A DNA stretch of 64,000 nt, taken from NCBI GenBank assembly GCA_963665785.1, contig OY762456.1, positions 2,232,001-2,296,000 of the forward strand, written 5' to 3'. The position numbers were made by a program, and so were the translations under genes. The notes below the pieces were generated by a model. It saw only the letters and a program-made list of their open reading frames with translations, did no database searches and had not been told where the DNA came from. Within the stretch, counting starts at the first letter, position 1. Every line of letters begins with the position of its first letter. The stretch comes from UBA7455 sp026713185 (lineage in GTDB: Bacteria; Pseudomonadota; Gammaproteobacteria; Pseudomonadales; Azotimanducaceae). This document shows positions 62,765 to 64,000 of the stretch, one piece after another.

Positions 62765-63940
62765 ATGGACAATTCTCCCGTGCGGCTACTGGTGGTTGAT
62801 GACGAGGAAGACCTGGAATTACTGGTCCGTCAGAAATTTCGTCGTCGAATCCGCAAAGGCGAACTTGAGTTTCTATTCGCTCATAATGGTAAAGAGGCGT
62901 TGGAACAACTGCTGGAAAATCCAGATGTGCGACTGGTACTTTCTGATATCAACATGCCTGTCATGGATGGCCTCACGCTGCTGAATCAGTTGTCAGAAGT
63001 GGACCAGGATATTCAGGCAGTAATCGTGTCCGCTTATGGCGATATGGATAACATCCGAATCGCCATGAATCGTGGCGCCTTCGACTTCCTGACCAAACCT
63101 ATTGATTTCAATGACCTGGAAATAACCATAGAAAAAGCCCTCAGGCATATTCATGAAATGCAGACAGCGCTTGAAGCAAGGGATAATCTGGTTGCCATCA
63201 GGCAGGAACTTGATGTAGCCCGACAGGTGCAAATGTCTGTCAGACCAAAAGATCTGCCGGAAAACAGGATTTGCGAGGTAAATGCAGAAATAATCCCTGC
63301 CAAGGAAATCGGCGGAGATCTATACGACTATTTCTATATTGATGAGTTTCATCTTGGGTTGGTTATCGCGGATGTATCAGGCAAGGGTGTTCCAGCAGCT
63401 CTGTTTACCCTGTTGACCAGGGCATTGCTCAGAGCCGCTACAAAGAACCATTCGTCCCCCGCGGAATGCCTTAATCTGGTTAATGACCTGTTATCGGAAG
63501 ATAATGAAACCTGTATTTTTGTGACACTTTTTTTCGGATCTCTTGATATCACAAATGGTGTCATGAGTTACAGTAACGCCGGACACAATCTCCCACGCGT
63601 GTTACGGGCTGATTCAAGTGTTGTAGAAGTGCCCTCGACCAACAATCTGGTGCTGGGAGTACTCAAGGGTCATCAGTACTCGAATGATCAGATCCAGCTT
63701 GCCCCGGGTGACACGTTGATCCTTTACACGGACGGTATCTCAGAAGCAGAAAACAGTCTTGAAGAAGAGTTTGGCGAAGCCCGGCTTGATGAAAAACTGA
63801 CAGGTCTCGCCGGGATGAGTGCAGATATAGTGTTACAGGATGTCATAGATTCAGTGCGTGAATTTGCCGGGGATGCACCTCAATCGGATGACATCACCTG
63901 TCTGGTTGCTCGTATGCATGACCCCGTCAATTCTCCCTGA
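62765..63940 (+). CDS. Response-regulator SpoIIE-type PP2C phosphatase (RsbU/HsbR-like)
   Basis: About 391 residues from the ATG 62765. Residues about 8-120 are a receiver domain with acidic pocket VVDDEED, phospho-acceptor Asp in LSDINMPVMDG and Lys in TKPID. A helical linker (about 120-160) joins it to a PP2C domain with GGDLYDYF, ADVSGKGVPAALF, LYTDGISEAEN and SDDITCLV, the metal and catalytic motifs. Phosphorylation of the receiver by an unidentified sensor kinase probably controls dephosphorylation of the STAS partner. This completes an RsbW-V-U module transcribed left to right. Confidence 0.92.
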   Translation: MDNSPVRLLVVDDEEDLELLVRQKFRRRIRKGELEFLFAHNGKEALEQLLENPDVRLVLSDINMPVMDGLTLLNQLSEVDQDIQAVIVSAYGDMDNIRIAMNRGAFDFLTKPIDFNDLEITIEKALRHIHEMQTALEARDNLVAIRQELDVARQVQMSVRPKDLPENRICEVNAEIIPAKEIGGDLYDYFYIDEFHLGLVIADVSGKGVPAALFTLLTRALLRAATKNHSSPAECLNLVNDLLSEDNETCIFVTLFFGSLDITNGVMSYSNAGHNLPRVLRADSSVVEVPSTNNLVLGVLKGHQYSNDQIQLAPGDTLILYTDGISEAENSLEEEFGEARLDEKLTGLAGMSADIVLQDVIDSVREFAGDAPQSDDITCLVARMHDPVNSP

Positions 63941-63980
63941 GTGTCAACTGATGAGGAAATCGACAGTGGTTCGACCACAG

Positions 63981-64000
63981 GGAGGCTGTCCCAGAACAGA
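63981..64000. repeat. Edge copy of the 50.7-kb terminal repeat
   Basis: GGAGGCTGTCCCAGAAC at 63981-63997 matches the terminal repeat of the MITE at 50668-50829 with one difference. The window ends inside or next to a further copy or a related IS. It starts 40 bases after the phosphatase gene. Confidence 0.6.

Overview
The window looks like part of a gammaproteobacterial chromosome, probably free-living and aerobic. The evidence is a glutaminyl-tRNA synthetase, a sigma-32 (RpoH), NfuA, PhhB, B12-dependent MetH, the glycolate oxidase genes glcDEF, a Yej-type peptide importer, a complete bioB/bioA/bioF/bioD set and much acyl-CoA metabolism. Most of it is dense, medium-GC housekeeping DNA. It is broken by clearly GC-rich or mobile DNA at about 10.8-12.3 kb (an IS), 28.3-36.1 kb (an accessory island) and 39.6-41.7 kb (a second IS).

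1-10.2 kb: the 3'-truncated end of a siroheme sulfite/nitrite reductase, metH, nfuA, a DAHP synthase gene behind a clear aromatic amino-acid attenuator (leader peptide, hairpins and T-run), glnS and a PLP-dependent dehydratase. 10.2-10.45 kb: a short gene that conventional ORF calling misses because it has an in-frame UGA. It encodes a SelW-like protein with a CxxU motif and a bacterial SECIS hairpin (loop GGUCU) just downstream of the UGA. 10.8-12.3 kb: a DDE-transposase IS. 12.6-28.2 kb: enoyl-CoA hydratase, phhB, glyA, a gph/RDD/DnaJ/VWA gene row, a 5'-nucleotidase with an ArgF-like transcarbamylase, glcDEF, ribB, a peptide-binding protein and an acyl-CoA ligase.

28.26-36.1 kb is accessory: a frameshifted DUF4160 gene, a DUF2442 gene and a cas1 N-terminal fragment with no CRISPR array. 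These are followed by a GC-rich secreted subtilase of about 2236 residues. Its promoter has a 12-G homopolymer exactly between the -35 and -10 boxes, the layout of known phase-variable promoters. 36.3-39.5 kb returns to host-like DNA (DsbA-like protein, membrane protein, acyl-CoA synthetase). 39.6-41.66 kb is an ISAs1-type element whose transposase carries an N-terminal DUF4338 (DruA-like) domain.

41.8-48.8 kb holds biotin synthesis on both strands, an F420-type reductase and a SulP transporter. A perfect 37-bp inverted repeat at 48.83-48.92 kb contains the stop codons of both flanking genes. 49-55.6 kb: Nudix hydrolase, rpoH, a MITE-like repeat, an acyl-CoA dehydrogenase followed by an intact but apparently catalytically dead IS4-like transposase gene, an enoyl-CoA hydratase and an APH-type kinase. 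The dehydrogenase and kinase together resemble a split ACAD10/11. 55.7-61.8 kb is a five-gene Yej/Opp-type importer operon. 62.0-63.9 kb is an RsbW/RsbV/RsbU partner-switching module. The window ends in the same terminal repeat as the 50.7 kb MITE. No tRNA, rRNA or CRISPR array was seen.
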